Shown here: one piece after another, positions 26,122 to 33,488 of the stretch
Position numbering within the stretch: the stretch's first letter is position 1
How the letters are laid out: each line of letters begins with the position of its first letter
Assembly: GCA_008636105.1 (NCBI GenBank)
Contig: VSDH01000003.1
Location: 62,001 to 126,000, forward strand
Direction: 5' to 3'
Length of the DNA: 64,000 nt
DNA from: Candidatus Scalindua sediminis
Lineage (GTDB): Bacteria > Planctomycetota > Brocadiia > Brocadiales > Scalinduaceae
The notes under the pieces: model-generated
Seen by the model: the letters and a program-made list of their open reading frames with translations, nothing else
Told to the model about the DNA's origin: nothing
Database searches by the model: none
Translations under genes and position numbers: made by a program

Positions 26122-26174
26122 CTATAACTATTCAGCCTTCGCACCTTGAATAAAATCATCCGGGTTAATAGGGG
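26122..26174. repeat. Repeat D, copy 1 (53 bp)
   Basis: From CTATAACTATTCAGCC through CCTTGAATAAAATCATCC to GGGTTAATAGGGG. It is identical to 28839-28891 except for one base. Each copy lies just downstream of the stop of a minus-strand gene (methyltransferase here, TPR protein there). Confidence 0.85.
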
Positions 26175-26203
26175 CAACCCCAATACTGTTCGGCACGTTG
26201 TTT

Positions 26204-26824
26204 TTAGTTTTCTCTTTTGTATAGAGCATAAATATATGGCCTTGGGTCACCATAAGGATTTATGTACGTATAGTCAAAATGTGAAACAAGCTTGAACGAT
26301 GAGCCCAATCTTTCTGATAATTCTTCGATGGAATACCTATGAAGAGTTAAGCCGGCGCATTTTGGCGCACCTGTCCTTGAAAATTCGGCAAACATGGCGT
26401 GGCCACCTGCTTTCAAGGTTGATTTTATATTTTCAAAGTATCCCTCAATATCATCTTCATCTGTTAGAAAATGTAAAACGGCCCTATCGATCCATATGTC
26501 GACATCCGGTATTGTACCCTGGACTGGTTGGGCGATGTCCTGGCAAAGCCAATCAATTTCTCTACCCTCGTCATTTAGCCTCCCTTTGACTCGGTTTAGA
26601 GCCTCAATGCTAATATCATTGAGAACTAATTTTACGCCCCTGGACAGAAGTTCTTCAACCAAAACTGAAGTGCCAGCTCCAGGGAGGAATACCGTAGATT
26701 TTTCCCAGTCTGGAATTTGATTCAATAATTCCAGTGTTTGGGATAAGTTCTTTTCATACCATCCTAACTTTGAATCTTCTGTATTGGAAAATATTGTATC
26801 CCAATGCTTACTACTCGATTTCAT
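26204..26824 (-). CDS. Class I SAM-dependent methyltransferase (thiol/small-molecule type)
   Basis: 206 residues. Motif I is V-F-L-P-G-A-G-T-S; V-L-N-D-I-S provides the acidic residue for the ribose, and I-D-R-A-V-L-H-F-L is motif IV. The start S-K-H-W-D-T-I-F...L-G-W-Y-E and the late F-S-R-T-G-A-P-K-C-A-G-L-T-L-H-R-Y are typical of the TPMT-like/UbiE-like small methyltransferases common in planctomycete and proteobacterial accessory DNA. The acceptor is unknown. The gene is flanked by repeat D downstream and repeat U upstream, exactly as for the TPR gene at 28918. Confidence 0.88.
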   Translation of the reverse strand: MKSSSKHWDTIFSNTEDSKLGWYEKNLSQTLELLNQIPDWEKSTVFLPGAGTSVLVEELLSRGVKLVLNDISIEALNRVKGRLNDEGREIDWLCQDIAQPVQGTIPDVDIWIDRAVLHFLTDEDDIEGYFENIKSTLKAGGHAMFAEFSRTGAPKCAGLTLHRYSIEELSERLGSSFKLVSHFDYTYINPYGDPRPYIYALYKREN

Positions 26825-26872
26825 AATTTTTCCTTTATCTTTAGAATGGCTAACACGTTATTATATAGTTGC

Positions 26873-26935
26873 TGTATAGTAACGAATTTTATAAAATATT
26901 TGACAAATTTCAAGCCTTTACTAAAAACAAAGACC
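26873..26935 (-). promoter_or_regulatory. Shared upstream repeat U, copy 2 (63 bp)
   Basis: TGTATAGTAACGAATTTTAT then AAAATATTTGACAAATTTC and AAGCCTTTACTAAAAACAAA-GACC. It differs from copy 3 at 30539-30601 by a single base. It is placed 49 bp upstream of the methyltransferase ATG. Confidence 0.8.
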
Positions 26936-27006
26936 CGCTGTTGTTTTCTCTTGATTCTATCAATTATTAAAGATTTCCAATTCTACACCCCTCTAATGGA
27001 GGAGTG

Positions 27007-27059
27007 TAATAAACAGGGCGCTGTTTACCCGACGATCTTTTTGGCGGGTCCCTTTTATT
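27007..27059. repeat. Boundary hairpin motif, copy 3
   Basis: TAATAAACAGGGCGCTGTTT at the left and CCCTTTTATT (27050-27059) at the right form imperfect arms, with inner ACCCG/CGGGT. It marks the right edge of the methyltransferase unit. Confidence 0.6.
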
Positions 27060-27090
27060 CCCTAGGCAATTTGAGGAAAAGTCGATATAT

Positions 27091-27440
27091 AAAAAAAGCC
27101 TGATGTACCAATATGGTGCATCAGGCTAATTTCCCACCTTTCCCATACACATACTCCTTCCCTTTTTCATCAGGTTAAAGAAGTAATAATACGGTAACAT
27201 TTCAAAGACTACGTCGCCCTTTATATCTTTATATACTTTTCAATTTTTGCTGCACGGGTCTTTTTTTAATGTTACTGATAGTTTCAAAGAACCATTAGAG
27301 AAGGGCTAAGAGCAGTTTAAAGGTACCTAAACCATACGTAGTTGCTACGTATATTTTGTACCCTGAGGAACATTTAACCTCATAAACTTTCTCAGTCCCT
27401 CTCTAAAATTATTATACCGCATTAAATCATTTTTCACAAG
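27091..27440 (-). ncRNA. Candidate small RNA with own promoter and terminator
   Basis: On the minus strand a near-consensus promoter is visible: TTGTGA (27434-27439), exact 17-bp spacer, TATAAT (27411-27416) with an upstream TG. About 305 bp downstream is an intrinsic terminator, stem 27098-27109/27115-27126 with loop AATAT, followed by seven U (27097-27091). No protein gene of credible length lies between; the best minus-strand peptide frame is ~35 codons without a ribosome site and looks like a worn fragment. The unit sits between two boundary hairpins. It matches no RNA family I recognise (not tmRNA, RNase P RNA or 6S by sequence). Confidence 0.4.
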
Positions 27441-27443
27441 TAG

Positions 27444-27462
27444 TAATAAATAGGGCGCTATT
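27444..27462. repeat. Boundary hairpin motif, copy 4 (minimal)
   Basis: TAATAAATAGGGCGCTATT, a small imperfect palindrome matching the left arm of copies 1 and 3. It lies upstream of the plus-strand pentapeptide gene, next to the candidate RNA promoter. Confidence 0.5.
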
Positions 27463-27639
27463 GTACTAGCTCAATAATAAAACAACTAGCTTTAAGTTTT
27501 AAATGATTGAAAAACAGGGATATTGTAGTATAAATGTGATACATGAGCCCGGTACATCAACATTCAGTCCTGTTAAGAATGGATATGCTTTTCATAAAGT
27601 AATAATGTAGATAAGAACTTTGGAAAGGGAGATTATAAG

Positions 27640-28278
27640 ATGGGGCGAAAAATTAGTCTGGCTGCTATTCGTGAAATTCACAAGGAGCATGAAAGATGGA
27701 GAATTACTGGTGGAAGAGAAGGACGTTGTGCCAACCTGAGTGATGTAAAAATGAGTGGTGTAAAACTTTCTGAAATCAACTTGAGTGAAGCCGACCTGAG
27801 TGGTATCGACCTGAGTAGTGCCAACATGTGGGGCATAAAACTGAGGGGTACCAATCTGAAGGGTGCCAACCTGAGGGGTGTCTTCCTGATGAATAGTGCT
27901 GACCTGTGTGGGGCCGACCTGAGTAATGCTGACCTGACTAAAGCCATCCTGTTTAATGCCGGGAGTGGAGCCAACCTGAGTGGAGCCAACCTGAGTGGAG
28001 CCAACCTGAGTAAAGCTAAGCTGATTAAGGCCAACCTGTTTAATGCCAACCTGAGTAATGCCTACCTGTTTAAAGCCAACCTGAATGAAGCCAACCTGAG
28101 AGATGCCAACCTGAAGGATGCCGTCCTGTGGGGTGCCAACCTGAGGGGTGCACTGTATTTAACCATTGAGCAGCTTTCCGAGGCAAAAACATTATATAAA
28201 TCAAAATTAGACTTTGAACTTATGGAACAAGTAAAAGCAAAATATCCTCATCTTCTTGAAAAGCCAAAGCCTACTTAA
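27640..28278 (+). CDS. Pentapeptide-repeat protein (classic A-N-L-S-G type)
   Basis: 212 residues. After a charged ~30-residue N-terminus (R-E-I-H-K-E-H-E-R-W-R), about 26 classic pentapeptides run from ~35 to ~170 (N-L-S-x-A, A-D-L-S-G, A-N-L-S-G three times in a row), forming a right-handed beta-helix. The C-terminal cap L-T-I-E-Q-L-S-E-A-K-T-L-Y is a recurrent ending of such proteins. The corresponding DNA is internally repetitive in 15-bp units (GCCAACCTGAGTGGA). It is cytoplasmic with unknown partner. The ribosome site GGAAAGGGAG precedes the ATG. Confidence 0.9.
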   Translation: MGRKISLAAIREIHKEHERWRITGGREGRCANLSDVKMSGVKLSEINLSEADLSGIDLSSANMWGIKLRGTNLKGANLRGVFLMNSADLCGADLSNADLTKAILFNAGSGANLSGANLSGANLSKAKLIKANLFNANLSNAYLFKANLNEANLRDANLKDAVLWGANLRGALYLTIEQLSEAKTLYKSKLDFELMEQVKAKYPHLLEKPKPT

Positions 28279-28355
28279 ACAGGCGCTGATTGCCCCCATA
28301 GCCCCGCATCTTGCTTTCAGCAAGAAAGCAGCGGGGGCGGTCCCTATTTTTTATT
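28275..28355. repeat. Boundary hairpin motif, copy 5
   Basis: TTAAACAGGCGCTGATTGCC at the left and TCCCTATTTTTTATT at the right flank a GC-rich stem (GCCCCCA...CCCCGC with GCGGGGGC) around a TCTTGCTTTCAGCAAGA hairpin. It lies between the pentapeptide and bactofilin genes and may also act as a terminator because of its T-run. Confidence 0.55.
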
Positions 28356-28439
28356 CCTTAAAAAACGGAAGAACCAAAATTAACAGATGATAGTAAAAAC
28401 GAATTCAAAGAAAAACGTGAATCCAGAAAGGAGATAAGA

Positions 28440-28766
28440 ATGGCAGAAGGAAAAGGGACTAATATTCCATCTGGCGCTGATATTAAAGGGACAATCAAAT
28501 TTGGCGAAGCCATGAGGATTGATGGAAACTTTGAAGGAGAACTGATAACTGATAACGGAGATCTCGTTGTCGGCAAGACCGGCAGTGTTAAGGCAAACAT
28601 TAGGGTGCGACGTGCCGTTATTGAAGGTCGTGTGGATGGAGATATTAAAGCGTCTGGTAAAGTGGAGCTTAAGCAAAAAGCGCATCTCAACGGTAATCTG
28701 CAAGCAAAAGAATTAGTTGTCGAAGAAGGGGTTGTTTTTATTGGGAAATGTAAGGTGAATCCATAA
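28440..28766 (+). CDS. Bactofilin (polymer-forming cytoskeletal protein)
   Basis: 108 residues. It is a short right-handed beta-helix with the bactofilin signature: I-K-G-T-I-K-F-G-E-A-M-R-I-D-G-N-F-E-G-E-L near the start, L-V-V-G-K-T-G-S-V-K-A-N-I, then V-D-G-D-I-K-A-S-G-K-V-E-L and L-N-G-N-L-Q-A-K-E-L-V-V-E-E-G. Bactofilins polymerise without nucleotide and scaffold envelope or division proteins. It is compact with almost no tails. AGGAG lies 7 nt before the ATG. It is a single-gene unit in the cassette-like block. Confidence 0.92.
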   Translation: MAEGKGTNIPSGADIKGTIKFGEAMRIDGNFEGELITDNGDLVVGKTGSVKANIRVRRAVIEGRVDGDIKASGKVELKQKAHLNGNLQAKELVVEEGVVFIGKCKVNP

Positions 28767-28838
28767 GGCAAATCTGGTGTCACATCTTGGTTCTGGATAC
28801 CGCTAATCCTATTCCAAAGAAATAGTGTTTATGTCATA

Positions 28839-28891
28839 CTATAACTGTTCAGCCTTCGCACCTTGAATAAAATCATCCGGGTTAATAGGGG
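28839..28891. repeat. Repeat D, copy 2 (53 bp)
   Basis: Same sequence as 26122-26174 with one G/A difference. It ends in GTTAATAGGGG and continues into a mini-hairpin AATAGGG-GGTTG-CCCTATT, a collapsed form of the 25836 element. It lies 27 bp downstream of the TPR gene stop. Confidence 0.85.
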
Positions 28892-28917
28892 GTTGCCCTA
28901 TTTGCTTAATTATATTA

Positions 28918-30501
28918 TTATTCAATTCGTAAACCCGTTGGGGGTTTAGGGGGAGTTGTGTCAGCTGGTTCTTCACTCTCGGTTGAACGGTTAGTCCCCA
29001 GAATTTCTAGCTTTTTTTGTTTCGCAAGACTCAGACTGGTTTTTGTTGATTTTGTGTGTGGGTGATCATTGCCTAATTTCACATGTAAAACTGATAACGC
29101 CTTCTCATAATACTCAATCGCCTTGTCGTATTCACCTTTTGCAAACCAGGCATTCCCCAGGTTGTTCCAATAAATAGCAACTTGTGGATGATCTTCACCA
29201 AAGGTCTTTAGATCAGACTTTAGCGCCTTCTCAAAATACTCAATCGCCTTGTCATATTCACCTCTTGCGTACCAGGTATTTCCCAGGTTGTTCCAATAAA
29301 TAGCAACTTTTGGGTGATCTTCGCCAAAGGTCTTTAAATCAGATTTTAGCGCCTTCTCATAATACTCAATCGCCTTGTCGTATTCACCCTTTGCATACCA
29401 AGTACCCCCCAGGTTGTTCCAATAAATAGCAACTTGTGGATGATCTTCACCAAAGGTCTTTAGATCAGACTTTAGCGCCCTCTCATAATACTCAATCGCC
29501 TTGTCATATTCACCTCTTGCGTACCAGGTATTTCCCAGGTTGTTCCTATAAATAGCAACTTGTGGATGATCTTCACCAAAGGTCTTTAAACCAGACTTCA
29601 ACGCCTTCTCAAAATACTCAATCGCCTTGTCGTAGCGAGCTTTTGCTCGCCAGGCTTCTCCAAGGTTGTTCCTATAAATAGCAACTTGTGGATGATCTTC
29701 GCCAAAGGTCTTTAAACCAGACTTCAACGCCTTCTCAAAATACTCAATCGCCTTGTCGTAGCGACCTCTTGCGTGCCAGGCATTTCCCAGGTTGTTCCTA
29801 TAAATAGCAACTTGTGGATGATCTTCGCCAAAGGTCTTTAGATCAGACTTTAGCGCCCTCTCAAGATAATCAATCGCCTTGTCATATTGAGCTAATGTGT
29901 AGAATGATTTACCTACTTCATTTAAATAGATTGAGTTGTCAGGGGCAAGTCTTACGGCGTCCAGATAAGCATCTAATGCCTTCGAGAAATCCAATTCAAC
30001 AAAATATACATTACCAAGGTTATAGACCGTCTTGGCGTGTTCTTTCTCTTTTTCCTTTTCTTCCTCTCGCAGTGTTTCAAAAAGCTCCCTGGCTTTCTCA
30101 TAATCACCTGTTTTAGAAGCAACCAAGGCCTCTTCAGCACGCTTATCTTTAACTGTGTACTTTTTCAATTCCTCTGTGAGTTCTTGAATCTTCTTTTCTC
30201 GTTCATCTATAAGTTGCTGTTTCGGTTCGATGCCTTTTTTTATTAACTGAATTATTGTCTCTGTATTTTTAAGGGTGGCTTCCTCTCTTACACGCGCCTC
30301 TGGGTCTATCTCCTTTTTTATTATGGTAGTTCCGGGAGAATCAATAACTTGGATACTGTCATCACCCTTTATGCTTGGTCCTTGGGAAGGAGGACTTGGC
30401 CATAATGCCAAAACAATAGAAACAATAATACCGATAATACCAAGGATTATAAGTGTCAACCATTGCCAGACATAGTCTTTCATCCAATTTGGCCAATTCA
30501 A
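28918..30501 (-). CDS. Membrane-anchored TPR protein (kinesin-light-chain-like repeats)
   Basis: 527 residues. One N-terminal membrane helix (~14-36) follows W-P-N-W-M-K-D-Y-V-W. A charged coiled-coil region (~70-125, I-Q-E-L-T-E-E-L-K-K) leads to two ordinary TPRs and then six nearly identical 42-residue TPRs (Y-D-K-A-I-E-Y-x-E-K-A-L-K-S ... F-G-E-D-H-P-Q-V-A-I-Y), and a short Pro/Thr tail. Such arrays bind partner proteins, here on the cytoplasmic or periplasmic side depending on helix orientation. Codon-level identity between repeats shows recent expansion or gene conversion. Flanked by repeats D and U. Confidence 0.88.
   Translation of the reverse strand: MNWPNWMKDYVWQWLTLIILGIIGIIVSIVLALWPSPPSQGPSIKGDDSIQVIDSPGTTIIKKEIDPEARVREEATLKNTETIIQLIKKGIEPKQQLIDEREKKIQELTEELKKYTVKDKRAEEALVASKTGDYEKARELFETLREEEKEKEKEHAKTVYNLGNVYFVELDFSKALDAYLDAVRLAPDNSIYLNEVGKSFYTLAQYDKAIDYLERALKSDLKTFGEDHPQVAIYRNNLGNAWHARGRYDKAIEYFEKALKSGLKTFGEDHPQVAIYRNNLGEAWRAKARYDKAIEYFEKALKSGLKTFGEDHPQVAIYRNNLGNTWYARGEYDKAIEYYERALKSDLKTFGEDHPQVAIYWNNLGGTWYAKGEYDKAIEYYEKALKSDLKTFGEDHPKVAIYWNNLGNTWYARGEYDKAIEYFEKALKSDLKTFGEDHPQVAIYWNNLGNAWFAKGEYDKAIEYYEKALSVLHVKLGNDHPHTKSTKTSLSLAKQKKLEILGTNRSTESEEPADTTPPKPPTGLRIE
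29100..29860. repeat. 126-bp in-frame tandem repeats within the TPR gene
   Basis: The marker CCAAAGGTCTTTA recurs at about 29197, 29323, 29449, 29575, 29701 and 29827, exactly 126 bp (42 codons) apart, with near-identical sequence between. Copy number is expected to vary between strains. Confidence 0.9.
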
Positions 30502-30538
30502 TTGTATCTCCTGTTAAAAAAAAGAGGCATGTTTAATT

Positions 30539-30601
30539 TGTATAGTAACGAATTTTATAAAATATTTGACAGATTTCAAGCCTTTACTAAAAACAAAGAC
30601 C
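30539..30601 (-). promoter_or_regulatory. Shared upstream repeat U, copy 3 (63 bp)
   Basis: One base different from 26873-26935. It lies 38 bp upstream of the TPR gene start. Beyond it, around 30659-30688, is a CCCGCC...GGCGGG stem of the same type as in the boundary hairpins. Confidence 0.8.
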
Positions 30602-30722
30602 TTAAAGAGACAAAACCCCTTCCTTATTTTAATCTGGATTGATATACTTTGATCACCCCGCCTAACAAACTGGCGGGCAGGTGCGCTCTAAGTGGTGAAA
30701 TATTCTTTTTCAGGAGAATGAT

Positions 30723-31832
30723 ATCAAGATTGAACGACTGGAAATTCGGGAAATTAACCTGCCACTCGTACATTTCTTTGAAACGAGTTTCGGCAGAACT
30801 GAAAGGCGTCGCATACTCTTAACAAAGGTCTTTTGCAATGGAGCTGTTGGCTATGGTGAATGTACAGCAGGCGAAGCCCCATTATTTTCTCATGAGACTA
30901 TTGATACTGCCTGGATTATGATAAAAGAGACATTAGCCTCAATCATAATCGGACGAAATTGGGCTGCACCTTCAGAAGTCAGTCAATGGTTTCAACCGAT
31001 TCGGGGCCACCAGATGGCACGTGCAGCAATAGAAAATGCCTGTTGGGACTTAACTGCCAGGGTCAGGAATATACCCCTTTACAAATTACTGGGTGGTACA
31101 CTAAAGAAAATTCCATGTGGTGTCTCTATCGGAATACAGGATAGTCCTGAACAACTGTTGGAGAAGATCAAAACAGAAGTCGATGCCGGTTACCGACGGA
31201 TAAAGATTAAGATTAAACCGGGTTGGGATTATGATATTCTCAGACTGGTTCGTCGGCACTATCCGGATATACAACTTTCTGTGGACGCTAATTCGGCGTA
31301 TACTCTTGCTGACATCGACCTGCTAAAATGCCTTGATGAATTTAATCTCCTTATGATTGAACAGCCATTGAGTTACGACGATATTATTGATCATTCTGAA
31401 TTGCAAAAACAGATAAAGACAGCCATATGCCTCGACGAACCGATTACATCCCTAGATAAAGCGCGCAAGGCCATCAAGATGAAGAGTTGTCTGATCATCA
31501 ACCTGAAGTTAGGGCGTGTGGGTGGCTTCAGTGAAGCCATCAAGATTCATGATTATTGTTACGAACGTAATGTCCCCGTATGGTGTGGTGGTATGCTGGA
31601 GGCAGGCATTGGTCGGTCCCACAACATAGCAATGTCAACACTTCCGGGTTTCAGAATACCTGGTGACGTATCGGCAAGTAAGCGTTATTATAAAGAAGAT
31701 ATTATAGAACCACCCGTAACCGTTAATGAAGAAGGGTTTATCAATGTACCACAGGTGTCAGGTACAGGATATGAACCAAGAGAGGACTATATTGAAAGAA
31801 TCACTGTGCGGAAAGAGGTATTTTCTGTATAA
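30723..31832 (+). CDS. Enolase-superfamily enzyme (OSBS/N-acylamino acid racemase type), start anomalous
   Basis: The reading frame with full family homology runs from about 30723 (369 residues): I-E-R-L-E-I-R-E-I-N-L-P-L-V-H-F-F-E-T-S-F-G is the capping domain. In the barrel, K-I-K-I-K-P-G is the Lys-x-Lys acid/base motif; metal ligands are S-V-D-A-N, M-I-E-Q-P and C-L-D-E-P, and the second base is in I-N-L-K-L-G-R-V-G-G. Members make o-succinylbenzoate for menaquinone or racemise N-succinyl amino acids or dipeptides. No ATG, GTG or TTG is in frame before 30918; AGGAG (30712-30716) is placed for an ATC at 30723. An ATG at 30718 is out of frame, as though two bases were inserted. Confidence 0.82.
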   Translation: MKIERLEIREINLPLVHFFETSFGRTERRRILLTKVFCNGAVGYGECTAGEAPLFSHETIDTAWIMIKETLASIIIGRNWAAPSEVSQWFQPIRGHQMARAAIENACWDLTARVRNIPLYKLLGGTLKKIPCGVSIGIQDSPEQLLEKIKTEVDAGYRRIKIKIKPGWDYDILRLVRRHYPDIQLSVDANSAYTLADIDLLKCLDEFNLLMIEQPLSYDDIIDHSELQKQIKTAICLDEPITSLDKARKAIKMKSCLIINLKLGRVGGFSEAIKIHDYCYERNVPVWCGGMLEAGIGRSHNIAMSTLPGFRIPGDVSASKRYYKEDIIEPPVTVNEEGFINVPQVSGTGYEPREDYIERITVRKEVFSV

Positions 31833-31916
31833 GATGTGGTTATATGGGAACCAAATAAAATATTTAATGACAATTAATCCTAGATTCCTGCTTTTGCAGG
31901 AATGACAAAAATGTTA

Positions 31917-32090
31917 ACATAAAGTGAGCGATTTATGTAGCCGCAACCTTCAGGTTGCGTAACTTGCGTGAAATTGTCGTAAACCCATCCAATGATGAAA
32001 AACGCAGATAAAAGTTCGCCAAGGCGAATCTGCCTTAGGCACGACCTGCGGCTACAACAGTTTTACCAAACAAATCGCTCAATTTAGGTT
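31917..32090. repeat. MITE-like element, TGAGCGATTT / TGTAGCCGCA family, copy 2
   Basis: GTGAGCGATTTATGTAGCCGCA at the left end and GCGGCTACA...AAATCGCTCAATTTAGG at the right. The CAACCTTCAGGTTG and ACCCATC...GATGAAAAACGCA parts match 17289-17441 in inverse order. An extra segment, GTTCGCCAAGGCGAA plus TGCCTTAGGCA, is inserted. It fills the 307-bp gap before the HtrA gene. Confidence 0.75.
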
Positions 32091-32139
32091 AAACGTAAAT
32101 GGTGTTAGACATTAATTTAAAAACATAGAAAAATATATT

Positions 32140-33270
32140 ATGCAACATTATTCTTCTCTAAACCCAAAACTCGTAAAATGGATCAGGCTTCTGATTATCC
32201 TGATATGTGTATGGTTAGTTGCCGATTTTCTCGGCCTTAAGCCCTTAAGGTTCTTGCGGCCACGAGTGGAAATGAGGCCGGTGACCCAGGCAACGGGTGA
32301 TTTAGGAGCAGATGAAAAGGCCAATATAGAAATCTTTGAAAAGGTCTCTCCATCTGTCACCTACATAACCAACAAGAGGTTTCAACGGGATTTATTTTCC
32401 TTCAATGTTATGGAGATACCTCAAGGAACAGGTTCGGGCTTCTTGTGGGATGATAAGGGTCACATAGTGACAAATTTTCATGTTATCTACCAGGCTGACG
32501 AGGTCGAAGTCAGGATGCAAGACGGAAAGAGTTACGATGCTGATCTGGTAGGAGCAGATCCCGACCACGACCTGGCTGTTTTGCGAATTAATGCCTTGAA
32601 CCTTAACATACCACCCTTAATGATTGGAAGCTCTAAAGATTTACGGGTGGGACAAAAGGTAGTGGCTATTGGGAACCCTTTTGGATTGGATTCCACCTTG
32701 ACGACTGGTGTTATTAGCGCTCTGGGCAGGACTATTCAGTCCATGACCAAGCGATACATTCATGACGTGATCCAAACCGATGCGGCCATAAATCCGGGAA
32801 ATTCCGGGGGGCCGCTCCTGGATTCATTCGGCAGGTTAATAGGCATAAACACCGCCATTATCAGCCCCACTGGTGTGTATTCGGGAGTCGGTTTCGCAGT
32901 ACCGGTAGACACCGTCAATCGGATTGTTACAAAATTGATTAACTATGGAAAGGTAGGGCGTCCCGGACTTGGCGTTTCGCTGATCCCTGACAATATAATG
33001 GCAAGATTGGGAATGGAAGGAGTTGGTATACTTGAGGTACACAGAGGAAGTTCTGCGGAAGAGGCTGGATTAAAGGAAGTAAAAAGATTGCGAGATGGAC
33101 AAATTGAAATAGGAGACGTGATAACTGGATGTGATGGTTCTCCAATAAAAAAGAGTTCCGACCTTATCAAAATTCTTGATAGACACGAAGTTGGGGATGA
33201 AGTAGAATTGACTATCCTAAGGGAAGGCAGGAAAAAGTTAATCCGTATTATTCTTCAGATTGTTGGTTGA
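32140..33270 (+). CDS. HtrA/DegP-type periplasmic serine protease with one PDZ domain
   Basis: 376 residues. A membrane anchor or uncleaved signal spans ~14-32. The trypsin-like domain has His114 (N-F-H-V-I), Asp144 (D-H-D-L-A-V-L) and Ser222 (G-N-S-G-G-P), the complete triad. One PDZ domain follows (~270-370, G-L-G-V-S-L, V-H-R-G-S-S-A-E-E-A-G-L). It degrades or refolds damaged envelope proteins. A single PDZ makes it DegS/DegQ-short-like rather than DegP. GC-rich non-coding sequence follows. Confidence 0.93.
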   Translation: MQHYSSLNPKLVKWIRLLIILICVWLVADFLGLKPLRFLRPRVEMRPVTQATGDLGADEKANIEIFEKVSPSVTYITNKRFQRDLFSFNVMEIPQGTGSGFLWDDKGHIVTNFHVIYQADEVEVRMQDGKSYDADLVGADPDHDLAVLRINALNLNIPPLMIGSSKDLRVGQKVVAIGNPFGLDSTLTTGVISALGRTIQSMTKRYIHDVIQTDAAINPGNSGGPLLDSFGRLIGINTAIISPTGVYSGVGFAVPVDTVNRIVTKLINYGKVGRPGLGVSLIPDNIMARLGMEGVGILEVHRGSSAEEAGLKEVKRLRDGQIEIGDVITGCDGSPIKKSSDLIKILDRHEVGDEVELTILREGRKKLIRIILQIVG

Positions 33271-33488
33271 GATTTTATCCGCCTTCGCAGAAGACCACGG
33301 GCTTTCCGTGGATGCCCGCCCTCCGTCCATCCGTCGCCTTCAGGCTAAGGAGGACTACGGAGGATGGAAATGCGAAGTGGATACCCTCCGAAGGAGGGTT
33401 ACCTTATTGCTTCGGCGGATTTCGCCGTACTATTGGTACCACGGGCTTCACCAGTGGGGCTCCATAATTATCTTTTTGAGGAAATTTT
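33271..33488. other. GC-rich spacer with hairpins
   Basis: Contains GTGGATGCCCGCCC, CCGTCGCCTTCAGG and AGGAGGACTACGGAGGATGG, then GGATACCCTCCGAAGGAGGG (self-complementary) and TTCGGCGGATTTCGCCG. It looks like a cluster of palindromic repeats; overlapping short frames are not believable genes. Confidence 0.5.

Noticed and set aside
25961-26149. 62-codon hydrophobic plus-strand frame
   Set aside because: No ribosome site, and its 3' end lies within repeat D that also occurs at 28839 in a non-coding context.
27678-28049. Leu/Arg-rich minus-strand frame over the pentapeptide gene
   Set aside because: Repetitive DNA read backwards; the plus-strand protein has a textbook repeat and cap.
27660-28150. 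Short direct repeats that could suggest a CRISPR array
   Set aside because: 15-bp periodic units encode pentapeptides in frame; there are no unique spacers.
30657-30690. GCCTAAC / GTTAGGC-like heptamer suggesting an integron attC site
   Set aside because: Only one core-like heptamer is present, without the paired core sites and extrahelical bases of attC; the boundary hairpins in this block have opposite end polarity.
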